Below are positions 23,378 to 34,761 of a DNA stretch of 64,000 nucleotides, one piece after another (within the stretch, counting starts at the first letter, position 1; each line of letters opens with the position of its first letter). Source of the DNA: Xenopus tropicalis (lineage: Eukaryota > Chordata > Amphibia > Anura > Pipidae); assembly GCF_000004195.4 (NCBI RefSeq), contig NC_030678.2, forward strand, positions 64,227,378 through 64,291,377. Reading direction: 5' to 3'. Position numbers and translations under genes: made by a program. The notes beneath the pieces were generated by a model. That model ran no database searches. It saw only the letters and a list, made by a program, of their open reading frames with translations, and had not been told where the DNA came from.

Positions 23378-23674
23378 CTGGTAATTAATATCCATTGAAG
23401 AATCCAGCAAAACCTTAACTACAGCTTTGTGTCCGTTTCGAGCAGCCAGGTGCAAAGGAGTGTGTTTTCTTGTATGGCAGCTCAGCAGATTAGGATGTGC
23501 AATTAGCAGCAGCTTCACCACTTCCAAACGCCCATACAGAGCTGCCAAATCCAGTGGAGTCTCAAGCTTGTTATTTCTCATTGTTGGATCTGTCAGTTCC
23601 TCCAGCAGAACACGTACCACATCTGTATGACCATACTGTGCAGCACAATGAAGGGCTGTCTCATTATCATTATT
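23378..23674 (-). CDS. anks1a: anks1a, ankyrin exon 3 of 4 visible (repeats 3-5)
   Basis: Seen: a 297-base exon, exactly 99 codons, phase 0 at both ends; acceptor ctcctacag, donor gtattg. Three ankyrin repeats in order: [20 protein letters not shown] (about residues 4-23 of the exon), [20 protein letters not shown] (about 38-57) and [20 protein letters not shown] (about 71-90), each with the canonical TPLHxAA..GH..VV..LL pattern. Residues [19 protein letters not shown] and DINYQ resemble ANKS1A rather than ANKS1B as I recall them, while KLETP and TRKHTP are shared or B-like. The preceding exon ends VNEQ and this begins NNDNE, the junction known in the family. This is the longest conserved coding block in the window. 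Confidence 0.95.
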
Positions 23675-24432
23675 CTGTAGGAGTAACATAGTAGTATCTT
23701 TTAATTGTTATGTTTGTAACCTCAGAATTTTATCTGCATAAACAGAAGTATAGGGTTAGATAATAAAATGTGCATGCTTAAACATGAAGTGGAGGAATAG
23801 AGAAAAGGGGTATGCAAAGTTTGTATATGACCAAAATTGACCCAGTGAATAAACAAGGCAGTCCCACGACACAAAAAACATTGATAAAGTCATAAAGACG
23901 AAGAAGTCATAAAGCTCATAACAATTGTCTAGTTTTTAGGCAAAAAATTTAAGGTAAGTAATGAACCACGTTTCAAAAAAACAGAGCTGACATAAAATAG
24001 GCCAAGGTAAAAGCTGATCTAACAAAAGACACTGGGTAAGGTAAGTAATAAATGCAAGCCACACAGTAACTGGCATGAGGAGTAAATACTACAAAGTTCA
24101 AAGAAATTATATCATGGTACAGTAATTAAAACAGCTTCCTTATATTGGTAATTATTGGTTATTAATGATTAGGCCACCATCTACATGAAATGTAAGCAAG
24201 TAATAATTATGGATGCAATGGATACAACATTCAGTTTGGGATGCACCAAAATTCCAGCCCTTTCTGCAAGATTTAGACAAATCTTCAGTCAAACCAAGTC
24301 CAATTTCTAAACTTCATATTGTTTTACTGGACAGATTATTTAATGAGATTTGGTATTCACCTAAATATTATGTGTATTCCATATTCAGCCAAATCCAAAA
24401 CATTTTTATTTCATTAAAATGTTTTATATAGT
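23675..24432. other. Intron, nothing firm
   Basis: Upstream of the 99-codon exon: acceptor tract, then AT-rich sequence. 24230-24410 has phrases such as tttgggatgcaccaaaattc and attcagccaaatcc that suggest a worn dispersed repeat. Confidence 0.4.
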
Positions 24433-24761
24433 ACAGGTATGGGATCCCTTATTCGGAAACCCATTATCCAGAAAGTTTCAAATTACGGAAAGGCCATCTC
24501 TCATAGACTCCATTATAAGCAAATAATTCTAATTTTTATAAATGATTTCCCTTCTCTCTGTAACAATAAAACAGTACCTTGTTCTTGAACCCAACTAAGA
24601 TATAATTAATCCTTATTGGGTGCAAAATAAGCTTATTCGGTTTATTCAATATTTAAATGATTTTTAGCAGACTTAAGATATGGAGATGCAAATTACGGAA
24701 AGTTCCCTTATTCGGAAAACACCAGGTCCCAAGCATTCTGGAAAACAGGTCCCATACCTGT
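24433..24761 (+). mobile_element. ACAGGTATGGGA-type MITE, complete
   Basis: Inverted ends acaggtatgggatcc and ggtcccatacctgt. Internally aaaggccatctctcatagac and tgatttcccttctctctgta match other copies. Confidence 0.85.
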
Positions 24762-25492
24762 AATGTCAATTCTAATAGCTTTCATAGCTCAAGATTTTAT
24801 GTACATTATTCACATAAGTCCCTGCCCCATGTAGATTTCAGTCTAAGGTCATAACAGGACACACAGCGTGAACATTTCTTTTTTACCTTTATCATGTTAT
24901 AGGGAGGAACATGAAAACACAGCAGGAACTGAAAGGTAACAATGAATGTTCTACTAATACCTTTGTGGGATTCCTCCCACACTACAAACAAAAGCAAGTT
25001 AGATTTTTATAGAAGAGTATTTTTGTACCAGGAGATCAAGAATCATCCTGGTTTTTTTTTTTGAGTAAGGGAGAACAAGGGCAGATCATCCTGGTTCTAT
25101 AAAAAGAAAAATGTTGCATACTAATTTGTTTTCATTATTGTATTTCAATTGTGTGTTTTGTCAACGAATACCCTGTTTTTAAAGTCTTAATTGAATATAC
25201 AGTGCCCCCAAAGACTTACACTGCAATCACTGACAGACACTCGCACTAGGAATCAGAGTACAGGTACAGGTATCGGACGCCTTATCCGGAAACCCATTAC
25301 TGTACAAGCAATTTTTCAGGCAACTATCGTTTGACAATCAGTGACACGAGTGCTTTGCAGGCTATTGTACTTGTAAAGGGCTCATGCACATCTGCAAGTG
25401 CAGCTGCGGTCCCTGCAATTACTCAGTTGCAACTAAAACTAAATCATTAAAATATATATGGTTAAAAAAATTCCACATTTTATATATATATA
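24762..25492. other. Intron with small repeat pieces
   Basis: About 24795-24850 resembles the cataagtccctgccccagag phrase of the repeat at 39217-39545. 25260-25300 holds a truncated start of an ACAGGTATGGGA-type MITE (caggtatcggacgccttatc). Otherwise nothing. Confidence 0.45.
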
Positions 25493-25843
25493 GGTATGGG
25501 ACCCATTATCAGAGAATAATATAATATATAATATATATTAGAATGCTTGGGACCTGGGGTTTTCCGGATAAGGGGGTTTTCAGTAATTTGGATCTCCTAC
25601 CTAAAGGCTACAAAAATATTATTTAAGAAGTAATTAAACCCAATAGGATTGTTTTTCCTCCAATAAGGATTAATTATATCTTAGTTGGGATCAAGTAGAA
25701 GGTACTGTTTTATTATTACAGAGAAAAAGGAAACCATTTTTCAAAAATGTGAATTATTTGATTAAAATGGAGTCTATGAGAGAAGGCCGTAATTTGGATC
25801 TTTCTGGATAATGGGTTTCTGGATAAGGGGTCCAATACCTGTA
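25493..25843 (-). mobile_element. ACAGGTATGGGA-type MITE, reverse orientation
   Basis: Starts ggtatgggacccattatc and ends ggggtccaatacctgt. Inside, the family phrases appear as complements (gatccaaattacggccttct reading the minus strand). The left part is altered by an AT-rich stretch at 25510-25540. Confidence 0.8.
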
Positions 25844-26070
25844 CTGTCCAGTCAGGTAGGCCCATCTGAGGGCTCCATAGAAGGAGCAATAAGCTGTTTA
25901 TTGGTAGCTTTTATCAGCCCGTATATATGGCCACCTTTAGTTCAGGAGAACAGTAACAGTCTGAAGCTACACAATGGGGCAGGGCTTACCATGAAGCAGG
26001 TGCGGTTTTAAACAGATTAGACATGTGCTTTTGCATGGCCAGGATGGATTAAGGCCAAATCTATATACTG

Positions 26071-26407
26071 TTAAGCTGGCCATACACGCACCGATACTAT
26101 CGTACGAAACCTCGTTTCGTACGATATTCGGTGCGTGTATGGCATGTCGGTGATATCGCAGGAAGCTGCCGATATCGGACGACTCGCTGATCGGCCAGGT
26201 TAGAAAATTTTGATCGGGCGCCATAGAAGGCGCCTGACCAAAATCTGCCGTCAGGGCTGAATCGGCAGAAGGAGGTAGAAATCCTATTGTTTCTACCTCC
26301 TTATCTGCTGTTTCAGCCCTGACTGTGTGTGGCGGATTTGACGATGTTTCGTGCGACCGATGGTCGCACAAAACATCGTTAGATCGCCACGTGTATGGCC
26401 AGCTTTA
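26071..26407. mobile_element. Palindromic MITE (TTAAGCTGGCCATACACG ends)
   Basis: Left ttaagctggccatacacgca, right gccacgtgtatggccagctt. Inner inverted pieces are tcgtacgaaacctcgtttcgtacga (26099-26123) and gcagaaggaggtagaaatcc / tgtttctacctccttatctgc. Non-coding; a partial relative is at 29779-30005. Confidence 0.8.
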
Positions 26408-26730
26408 GGGTAATGACATTCAGGATGTTTTTCCACTTGCAACAAATGTGGCTCCTGTGGGTGACAAATGTCCCTTTGTTTCCTCCTAAAATGCAAATTG
26501 CTGGTGGGGAAACACTTGCAGCGTGGCTATTTCCTTTTCTTCAAAAGCAACTTCACGTTTCTAAATTCGCCTCGTGCAGAAACTTTGGTCAACTTCGGTA
26601 TCTTGTTTTTCCACCATAAAAAATACATTATTACCAGTGGGAAAGCATTTGGAGATTAATTGCCCACAATAGAGGAGATTTTTTGCGGGCGACTAATCTG
26701 CTTACGTGTCAGGGCGCTTAAAAGACAAAG

Positions 26731-26959
26731 GGGACCTGCTATCAAGACACAAAAGGATTTATACCAGTGATAAAAGTCCTTCTCAAATTTAACATGAAAC
26801 CCACATTTTTCTTAAAACATTTTATACCTGTCAATCATTTCTTGGTTTCCCCCGTCATGCATCAGGCATGGCGCTTACTTTCACTTCTGACCTAGATGTC
26901 ACTGCACTCCTCACATGCCCCTCCCAGTCTATAATTAATTAATTGAGAAAAACCAACCA
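26731..26959. repeat. T2-family fragment
   Basis: aaaggggacctgctatcaag then aaaagtccttctcaaatttaac resembles one end of the MITE at 15932-16454; the other end is missing. Confidence 0.5.
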
Positions 26960-27890
26960 AGATTTTCAAACTGCTGCCACTCTTACAGCTTTGAAGCAAC
27001 ACTCCGCAAACTTGAATAACAATCATGGGGTCACCCTGAATGAAACAGCAACATTTGTTGGACGACCCAAAGTGGGAGGAGCCAAGGACAGCTAATCAAA
27101 TTTCACCCATTGACTTTAATGAGGAAATGTAAACTGCTGGAACTCTTACAGCTTTGAGACCACACTCACCAAGAATCACAAAGTCATGTGGTCAACCTGA
27201 ATAAAAATATGATATTTGTTGGATGCCCAAAAGTGGGCGGAGCAACCAACAGGCAATCAGATTTTACCTATTAACTTTTAATGGGGAAATTCAACCTGCT
27301 GCCCTTCTCACAGTATTAACACCAGGCCCCAAACTCTTCACAGTTGGTCACTAGGGGACTGAAGTTTTAGGTTTGAAAAAGTGGACAACAGCCAATTAGA
27401 TTTCACCTACTGAATTTTTTTTTGTTTAAATTTACAATGCTGCAAACCCATTTCCACCCATTACATTTCATTGGTTTATATCTAAACTGATGCCATTATT
27501 TAAGTATTATTTAAGTTAATCATTGGATGACTTAGACTCAAGGTGAGAAAAAGTGGGCACACCCAGCAACCACCAATCACAATTCCCCTATTGACTTTTA
27601 TTGGTTTAAATTTAACTGCTGCCTTTCTTTAACTATTAATTGTAGTGTCCCTAAACTTTGCAGAGTCACTGGGTAACTGCAGTTTCAGGTTAGAACAAGT
27701 GGGAACAGCCACCAACCAGATGTCACTCTGGTTGACTTTCAGTGGGGAAATTTAAATTGCTGCCGATCAGACATTATTAAAACCGGAGTCCCCAAACTTT
27801 GCACAGTGGTTTTTACTATATATTTGTGGCCCAAGGTTATAAAAACTGGGTGGAGACAACAACAGCCAATCAGATTTCATTCAGTGACTT
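26960..27890. repeat. Degenerate tandem repeat, about 160-bp units
   Basis: The start phrase aaactgctgccactcttaca recurs with change at about 26969, 27131, 27293, 27435, 27612 and 27757, and aagtgggcggagcaaccaac plus caatcagatttcacc lie at corresponding places in each unit. About six units; non-coding. Confidence 0.7.
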
Positions 27891-28188
27891 CACGTTCAAA
27901 CCAACATGAAGTTTGTTCGCAACTTTAAGTTGTTTAATTGTGATGCCTGTGCATGGTCATAGGTATCTGGTCCCCCATTATAAAACTGTGTGTACTATAG
28001 ACCAGAGGGTTTGGGACAATCTCCACCCAGTCGACTGTAAATGTTCCTGGATCCCCTTCTTGAGGATTTTAGGATTATGTAAAAATGATTACAAAAATGT
28101 TCTGTCATTGACCCGCACAGCACAGTAGAGGATAGATTCTCAATGGTTCCTTCACTTTTTCTTGCCGATATTGTGTCTTTGTTTTCTT

Positions 28189-28691
28189 TTAAAGGAGAAG
28201 GCAAAAGTCATTTTGGCATTTTACTGCCAATAGATTAGCCACATTAGTGCAAGCTAGAACACTATTTATTCTGCAGAAAGCTTTACCATACTTGAGAAAA
28301 GAGCCCTAAAAGCGCCCTCTGTTCATTTAAGATAACAGCTGCCATTTTAGTGTGGTCGCATTAGCTTCCTGCTGCAGCTCTAGCAGTTGGTAGCTCAGAT
28401 CACACATTCTGATGGGAGATGGAGGGAGTTCTTATGCATTCTTGTGGGAGGGGAGAGGGGGAGAAGAAGAAGGGGGAGAGGAGAGAGCTGCACAGACTCT
28501 GGTTGTGGGAACGAAGGATTGTTCTGAGAGAGAAAGTCTGATACCGAAGAACATGTGTGTACACAGAAAAAGACATCCTGTGTTTCTTTTGATAGAGGAC
28601 TCACTGCAGCTTTTCGGTGAGTGCTTATACCTGTTATACATTAATCTTTCTGATAAAGCTTACTTAGTTTTTACCTTTCCTTCTCCTTTAA
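28189..28691. mobile_element. T2-type MITE (TTAAAGGAGAAGGCAAAAG ends)
   Basis: Starts TTAAAGGAGAAGGCAAAAG and ends ACCTTTCCTTCTCCTTTAA. The interior shares aagataacagctgccatttt with the MITE at 36933-37468, so both belong to one subfamily. Confidence 0.82.
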
Positions 28692-29240
28692 GGTTTGGAT
28701 CGCTTTTGCTTTTGTGTGTTTAGATTCTGAACCTGCTTTTGTTTGTTCAGTATTGCAGATACAAAGTCTGAAATTAAGTATTCCTCTACAATGGGCTTGT
28801 TCCTATTAGAGAGGTCTCAGTAGATTTTTTTTAATGCTGTTGCAGTAACATGGAACAAAATGTATGTCACTGATATCTTTGTTATGGAAGAATGGAGAAG
28901 AAGTCAGAGTCTTTCAGAAATGACACTTAACTTGTCACTACAAGGCTTCTTAATTACCTGGCACCTGTGGTCAGTTACCAGGAGAGGCAAAAAGCCACCT
29001 CTGATGAGAGCCAAATTTCTGTATTTTTTAAACAGCACTTTCTGCAGTAGCGATGACCCACCTGATGTGCTTGCAATGCTGAAGAGGTAAATGCGAAGTG
29101 CGTGATAGGGGGGTGGCATGGGAAACACCCATGGCTGGCGCAAACTAATCAGATTAATAATGCACTTTTTTGAGTGTTTTGTGTAAAGGTTTTACTTTCC
29201 AAATTATAATTGTTGGCAATGCTGCCTTACTTAAGTGTAT
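28692..29240. other. Intron, nothing recognised
   Basis: No exon or repeat family recognised. Confidence 0.45.
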
Positions 29241-29566
29241 ACGGGTATGGGACCCCTTATCCGGAAACCTGTTATCCAGAAAGCTCCAAATTACTGAAAG
29301 CCTGTCTCCCATAGACTCAATTTTAATGAAATAATTCAGAATTTTAAAACTGATTTTCTTTTTCTCTATAGTAATAAAACAGTACCTTGTAATTGATCCC
29401 AACTTAGATATAAATAATCCTTATTGGATGCAAAACAATCCTACTGGGTTTATTAATGTTTAATGTATATTTTTTAGTAGACTTAAGGTATTATGGTATT
29501 ACGGAAAGACCCTTTATCTGGAATACCTCAGGTCCCGAGTATTCTGGATAACGGGTCCTATACCTC
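29241..29566 (+). mobile_element. ACAGGTATGGGA-type MITE
   Basis: acgggtatgggaccccttat at the left and acgggtcctatacct at the right; internal ctgtctcccatagactcaat as in the family. Ends are slightly mutated. Confidence 0.8.
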
Positions 29567-29679
29567 TATAAAGAGTGATAGAGTCAGTGGCATCCAACCT
29601 GTGGGGCTAACCCCTCCTCTAGAGGGACCCAGTATAAAAGGTAAATTTTAGTGTTGTGTGGGAAAAAAAACATTTATTA

Positions 29680-30010
29680 TTTTCTATTCATACAGCACTA
29701 ACATATTCTGCAATGCATTACAGATGTTATAATTGTAAAAGTCATATCAGTCCCTGCCCCAGCAGAGTTTACAATCTTAAGCTGGCCATACAATGAAAAA
29801 TATACTCGTTCGGCGATACTGTCAATTGAGTACATCTTTCTTTGATATGGCCACCTTGAGGTCGTCGATATCAGATCACATTGACTAGATACAGGCTGCC
29901 AACGCACTACTTGTCCCAACAGAATTTCTACGCTGCCATTTGACATCTGGTTGATTTTCAGCCAGATATTGGTTGAGTAGGCTCCTCTGAGGGTCCCATT
30001 TTGCATGCAT
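29680..30010. repeat. Two abutting repeat fragments
   Basis: 29680-29778 (tacagcactaacatattctg, cagtccctgccccagcagag) resembles the start of the repeat at 39217-39545. 29779-30005 begins ttaagctggccatacaatg like the MITE at 26071 but does not reach a matching right end. Confidence 0.5.
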
Positions 30011-31039
30011 TATTTTATTGATAGTATGGTATATAGAAAATTTATTCACAAATGGGATTTGTTTTAAACAACTACAAGAGGCCTAGCTTGACATGTTAGT
30101 AGGCATGACATAAACAGAGATGAGAGCACACATCCAAGTATAAAGTATTAAGTATAATTTACAGAGTCTAATAGAAATCTTATCACCCACATAAGGCAAG
30201 CAAAAACCAAAAAAGGGAGCGTACACACCTTGGCATTCACATAAGGATGGAAGGGGCCGTACTTTTTCACTTCTGGGACATTCTACAAAAGGATGGGAAA
30301 AAAAAAAATCAAAAAACACTAAAATAAAACGATGACAATATTTGAGGAAAACACAACATTTTTTTTAGTAACAGATGTGGCCCACTGAATGCTTATATGG
30401 TAAAACAGAAATATGGGAAATGTTACAGATTGTTATAAAAGTATTTCACAAGTACCTTTATACAATTTTTTTTTTTCTTACACAAAAAAGGGGGCACACA
30501 AGAAAACATTATCCCCTACAAAATGTGGGCTGTCCATAACAATATCATTCTTAAACATATGCTCAACATAGACCCTTTGTCCAGTGTATGTATGTGGCAA
30601 AAACTAGGGAGCTTCCGCAAATTTTAATAAATATGCTGTTAACAGGAAACTCAATAAAGCTATAGTCCATATATGGCAAAAAAGAACATTTACTGGTATG
30701 GCCTTTAAACAACCATTTAGTTCCACTATAAAACAGCATATATAATGACAGAAACAAAACCATATACACCTTCGGAGGCCTACACAAGCAAGTTTTCTTT
30801 TATAGTTTTTCGCGTGTGAGCCATCTCAGTGCATAATACATGACTCTGTGTTTGCAAAAAACAGCCAGCAGAGCATTGTGCAAGTAGATTCAGGAAGCTA
30901 ATGCCTCAGCTATTCAATTCCTATCTTCAGCTGTATATGGCTCAGCTTCTCCTATTTCTACATTTGGGTGCTATTCAAAGGAACATTTTTTTTTTAGCAG
31001 TGCAGACAATTTCTAAGCTAGTTTTGATGTGCAAAATGC
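30011..31039. other. Intron, nothing recognised
   Basis: About 1 kb, AT-rich, with short A and T runs. No exon, repeat family or RNA gene recognised. Confidence 0.45.
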
Positions 31040-31520
31040 TTAAAGGAGACATATCACATAAAAATTAAGAATGTACAAGTGAATTATACTCCTCTAAATA
31101 TAGAGGGATTGTGCTTAAAAAAGTTGTGTTTCGGAACGGATTTATGAGAAATTCCACCAAAACCCCACTAGTCCCGCCCATCTGTTCCACTTCCTGCTGG
31201 CTAAATTCTCTGGATGTGCAGGGGAGCCGGCAGCTCCCAGTATACAGCATTGTAGGATAGGAACCAATCAGCAGCTAGGCTGACCTGATAGGGAACTGAA
31301 GCCTATCTTCGCTTCTGTGAGTGCAAGGCTGTGATTGGGTATCCTGCTCCTGATGTTAAGACACGCCCACCCTTCATTTGAAACTGACAGAGAACTGATA
31401 GGATCTATAAGGAGCTCCAATAAATGGGTTATTTTTATAGATAGGATATGTTTAGCCCAAAGTAAAACGAGCACCATATATTATTCATAATTGCCTACAA
31501 AATTAATTAAAACCTGCTCC
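31040..31520. mobile_element. T2-type MITE, one end only
   Basis: Starts TTAAAGGAGACATATCACAT. The interior is a plausible MITE body (gaaccaatcagcagctaggc, acacgcccaccc), but no matching right end was found. Confidence 0.45.
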
Positions 31521-31589
31521 ATTCTCCAGTGTATAATAATGGGAAATTTTAGCTGCTGCTGACCTCCAGTGAAAGAAATGCCCATTGTG

Positions 31590-32110
31590 TCATAGACATG
31601 AAGGAATCAGCCTAACACTACTTGCACAGGTGGTTATTACTGGCACAGTAAGTACATCCAAAACACAAATTAGTACATATAGTATAAATAAATCTAAAGC
31701 AACTGGACTTGTTGAGTAATCACTGAAGATGTTTCTGTACCCCGGCAGTTTCAGAACTGTACACACATCCATTCATGCAACTCTAACAAGTAACACCTGT
31801 TTCGATGAGTTGTGCGATACTTTGGTAATCCTTTCAAAGTAACTCCACAGTATTCACACCTCTGAGATTCAGATGTCAACTCTTTGAAGAGTTACAAAGT
31901 GCCATTGTGATTGGATTAGTGGAAGAGTATATATGCTGAGGACTTCACATACCAGTCAGTTGAACTGAAGAAACTGCTCGGATGAGTAGTGAAATGTCTT
32001 CAATGATTATTCAACAAGTCCAGTTGCTTTAGATTTATTTATACTAGATATACCATGACCTGGATGAATGAAAATCTTCATAGTCACAAATTAGTACATT
32101 TTAATAACCA
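31590..32110. mobile_element. Penelope-like element terminal fragments, in inverted arrangement
   Basis: 31630-31750 read on the minus strand contains cttcagtgattactcaacaa gtccagttgctttagattta, and 31990-32050 contains nearly the same on the plus strand. The right side ends tataccatgacctggatgaa tgaaaatcttcat, the 3' end also seen at 41050-41089 and (minus) 49360-49400. A hammerhead-like core CGGATGAGTAGTGAAATGTC is at 31979-31998. No coding part remains. Confidence 0.6.
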
Positions 32111-32378
32111 CCTGTACTAGGTGAATGAAACACAAATCAAGCACAATTTAGTTTTGAGACAGGCAGTATTTAGAAACTCTCTACAATAAGAGGAACTAAA
32201 TGAGGGCACAAAGGCACAAAAAACCCAAGTGGGGTTGCAGTCATCAAAGAGATACTTGGTACTAATGGTACAGCAGTACACCCTGGCCAGTCTGCACTAT
32301 GCCAACACATTTTCTCTGAGGTCTATTTGTGGGAAAATAGACCAGTTTTTTTCAGTCTTTCACCAATAGGTAAAATCA

Positions 32379-32643
32379 CATGGGACTTGTTCGCTGGATG
32401 GAATGTTGTTCACCTAAATAATGAAAAAAACACTCAGAGACCAGAGCTGGGTGGAAGATAATGGCCACAGCTTATTTATTAAATATCACAAAAATAAACG
32501 CAAAATGAACCAAGCACGCCAGAATAATAACTCTTCCAGCTGCCTTAATTTAAATCTTTTGACTCCGCCTTATTGCCAGGCCAGGAGCATCTCAAATTTG
32601 TTTCAACTCTCCCATTAATTTTAAACCAACATAAACACCTCCA
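32379..32643 (-). repeat. Ngaro-like split direct repeat, outer copy (B2)
   Basis: From catgggacttgttcgctgga to aaccaacataaacacctcca, nearly identical to 32994-33261 in the same orientation. The high identity means the two copies have had little time to diverge. Confidence 0.85.
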
Positions 32644-32993
32644 AGCTGCGACAATAATATATATATATTTTTTTTTTTTTTATACAACTACTGAATTACA
32701 GTCATTACAAAGTAAACATTAAAAGGGGGTGGGAATGTCTTGAGACCGTTCCTGATGAAAGGTGAGCCCGTGCCCGTGAGTTTGCCATTTATACCCCACA
32801 TACCATATCCATGTGACCCCTTATAGCCAATCTTCTATTGGCTCCTTTCCTTGCCAGGACCCCTTGCCCAGCTGTTGCCTAATTTTATCAGAACCCCATT
32901 ACACACCAGGTGCGTTATCATTAACCCCATCACTGCTGCTCCCCCAGCTACAGTCCCATGATACCTACAGCCCTAAATTAGGCCCTCCGTCTG

Positions 32994-33261
32994 CATGGGA
33001 CTTGTATGCTGGATGGAATATTGTTTACCTAAATAATAAAAAAAACCACTCGGAGACCAGAGCTGGGAGGAAGATAATGGCCGCAGCTTATTTATTAAAT
33101 ATCACAAAAAAATAAACGCAAAATGAACAAAGCACGACAGAATAATAACTCTTCCAGCTGCCTTAATTTAAATCTTTTGACTCCGCCTTATTGCCAGGCC
33201 AGGAGCATCTCAAATTTGTTTCAACTCTCCCATTAATTTTAAACCAACATAAACACCTCCA
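32994..33261 (-). repeat. Ngaro-like split direct repeat, inner copy (B1)
   Basis: Starts catgggacttgtatgctgga, ends aacataaacacctcca, then runs into the hydrolase 3' flank. The 350 bases between the copies (32644-32993) should correspond to the missing 5' A1 repeat. Confidence 0.85.
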
Positions 33262-33314
33262 CACCAAAGCATCGCCCTAGCGATTTGCTTTGGCACCCTT
33301 CCATTTTAAAATGG

Positions 33315-33878
33315 CTAAATCAATTGCATTCTGTAGCCCAAAATGAAAATATCAAAACCTATGTCAGATAAATAAACACCGTCATTTAGGTAAAGGCCAT
33401 TACCACCCAGCTCAAGGTCTGTGTGTCTATATGTCAGTAGTTTCAACTGCAGTAAAACTGCAGTAAATTTAGAAACAGCATTATTAATTTTCTTACGGCA
33501 CCTTTCTAAAGGTTTTGTGGTGCGAGACTGTAGCCAAACAATCCGTGCTACAATCTCAGACCATAGAAAAACAACCCCAGGAAAAAAGAAATGCATTTGT
33601 GCTAAATCCCGCCTTATATAACGAATAAGTTCGATAGACTTCTCCTTACCAATATCATTACCACCTAGGGGAAGAATTACAACATCTGGTGTACCCCATT
33701 TAGAAATCATTTGAGATAACAAAGTGAACCAATCATGCCAACTGGCCCCCCATTTACCTAACCAATTTATTTTAACCTCCTTCTCCTTGAAGTTAAGATT
33801 AATCCCATAAGAACGTTGTAATGCTCTTCTCTGTGCCCTGTGTATGTAGGAATGTCCTATTATGAAGACTGACACCAT
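33315..33878 (-). CDS. SGNH/GDSL-type hydrolase ORF of the Ngaro-like element
   Basis: Seen: a 187-codon uninterrupted frame from MVSVFIIGHSYIHRAQRRAL to the stop. Block I is IIGHSYIHRA (about residues 6-15), with Ser in a GHS rather than GDS context. Block III is the LPLGGNDIG motif at about 69-77. The distal block reads LNDGVYLSDIGFD at about 164-176, where DxxH would place the catalytic His; here it is Tyr, a likely C-to-T change. Known: SGNH hydrolases use Ser, and Asp/His from the last block; related ORFs occur in vertebrate Ngaro-type elements as I recall, with unknown role. Inference: the frame is open but the enzyme is probably inactive. It starts 22 bases after the recombinase stop, consistent with one transcript. 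Confidence 0.75.
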   Translation of the reverse strand: MVSVFIIGHSYIHRAQRRALQRSYGINLNFKEKEVKINWLGKWGASWHDWFTLLSQMISKWGTPDVVILPLGGNDIGKEKSIELIRYIRRDLAQMHFFFPGVVFLWSEIVARIVWLQSRTTKPLERCRKKINNAVSKFTAVLLQLKLLTYRHTDLELGGNGLYLNDGVYLSDIGFDIFILGYRMQLI

Positions 33879-33899
33879 ATCTGATTCTGAAAAAAGAAA

Positions 33900-34560
33900 T
33901 TAACAATTATGCACTAACTCTGGACGTATGTAGAGTTTGAATCTAGCAGATTTCCATCTACCTAACTTTTTAATCACATCTTCATTGGAGCCATATAAAG
34001 ACAATTGTGTGGCAGAAACAATTCTGAAAGAGTGAGTGCCATAGCACTCCTGATCCAAGCCAAGTTTGGCAATAGTATTCCTTAGTACTTGGGAAAATTG
34101 AAATTTAGATAAAAATTCCCCATTTTGGTGCATAAAGAGTGGACCAGGCTTTGAGCCTCTAATATTGGCAAACTCCACATATGCCTTCCCTGGGCAAGCT
34201 TGATGGGAAAAACAAACTAACCATATCAGTTCCCCTTTTCCTTCTATATCAGTTTTGGACTGTTTAATCTTAATTTGCAATTTATTTGCAATAACAGCAG
34301 TGTCAGCTAGATTCAATCCCCCTGGCATATTTTTACTTGGAGATACTATTTCACTAACTCTCAAAGCACCAAAGAATGCAACAATGTATAACAATGTTTA
34401 ACAATATAACATGACATATTCGTAAACTGAACGACATATTTGTTTTAATTCTTTAAGCATTAATAGTAGCAAATTCAAAGTAATAGGTTTTCGCTTGTCC
34501 CATTTTCTTTTTGATAGCCTTTAAGAAGTTGTTTTACAATTGTCTTTTTTGTAAGATCTG
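33900..34560 (-). pseudogene. Tyrosine recombinase of the Ngaro-like element
   Basis: The C-terminal catalytic domain is open from 34394 to 33900 (164 codons): FFGALRVSEIV carries the first Arg, CYGTHSFRIVSATQLSLYGS the HxxR pair, LGRWKSARFKLYIRPELV the Trp and the nucleophilic Tyr. All expected catalytic residues are present. Upstream, 34560-34395 gives the N-terminal part in broken frame (FDRPDLTKKTIVKQLLKGYQ, then stops). Known: these recombinases integrate a circular DNA copy without the DDE integrase of LTR elements. Because the N-terminal part is shifted and interrupted, the copy is not expected to be functional. Confidence 0.82.
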
Positions 34561-34761
34561 GCCTATCAAAAAGCTTGAATAAAAGAAATTCCAGCCATGT
34601 GTTTTTTAATGGTATTAGGAGATTTTTCCTGCTGTTGTAACTGCAATATGAACTAAATCAAATTATCTAAATTAGAATTTTTCGTGTTTTGCATTAACTG
34701 CTGATTCCACAAACTCCAACTGCAAACATATGCTGACCATGAATTAACTGCTATGGAATTA

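Noticed and set aside
30083..30319. 78-codon minus frame containing VECPRSEKVRPLPSLCECQG
   Set aside because: Considered as a downstream anks1a or other exon; it lies between exons already joined in phase, and has no family match.
33900..34394. Phage-type integrase or integron recombinase
   Set aside because: The neighbouring RT, RNase H and hydrolase frames and the split direct repeats identify it as a Ngaro-like retrotransposon recombinase.
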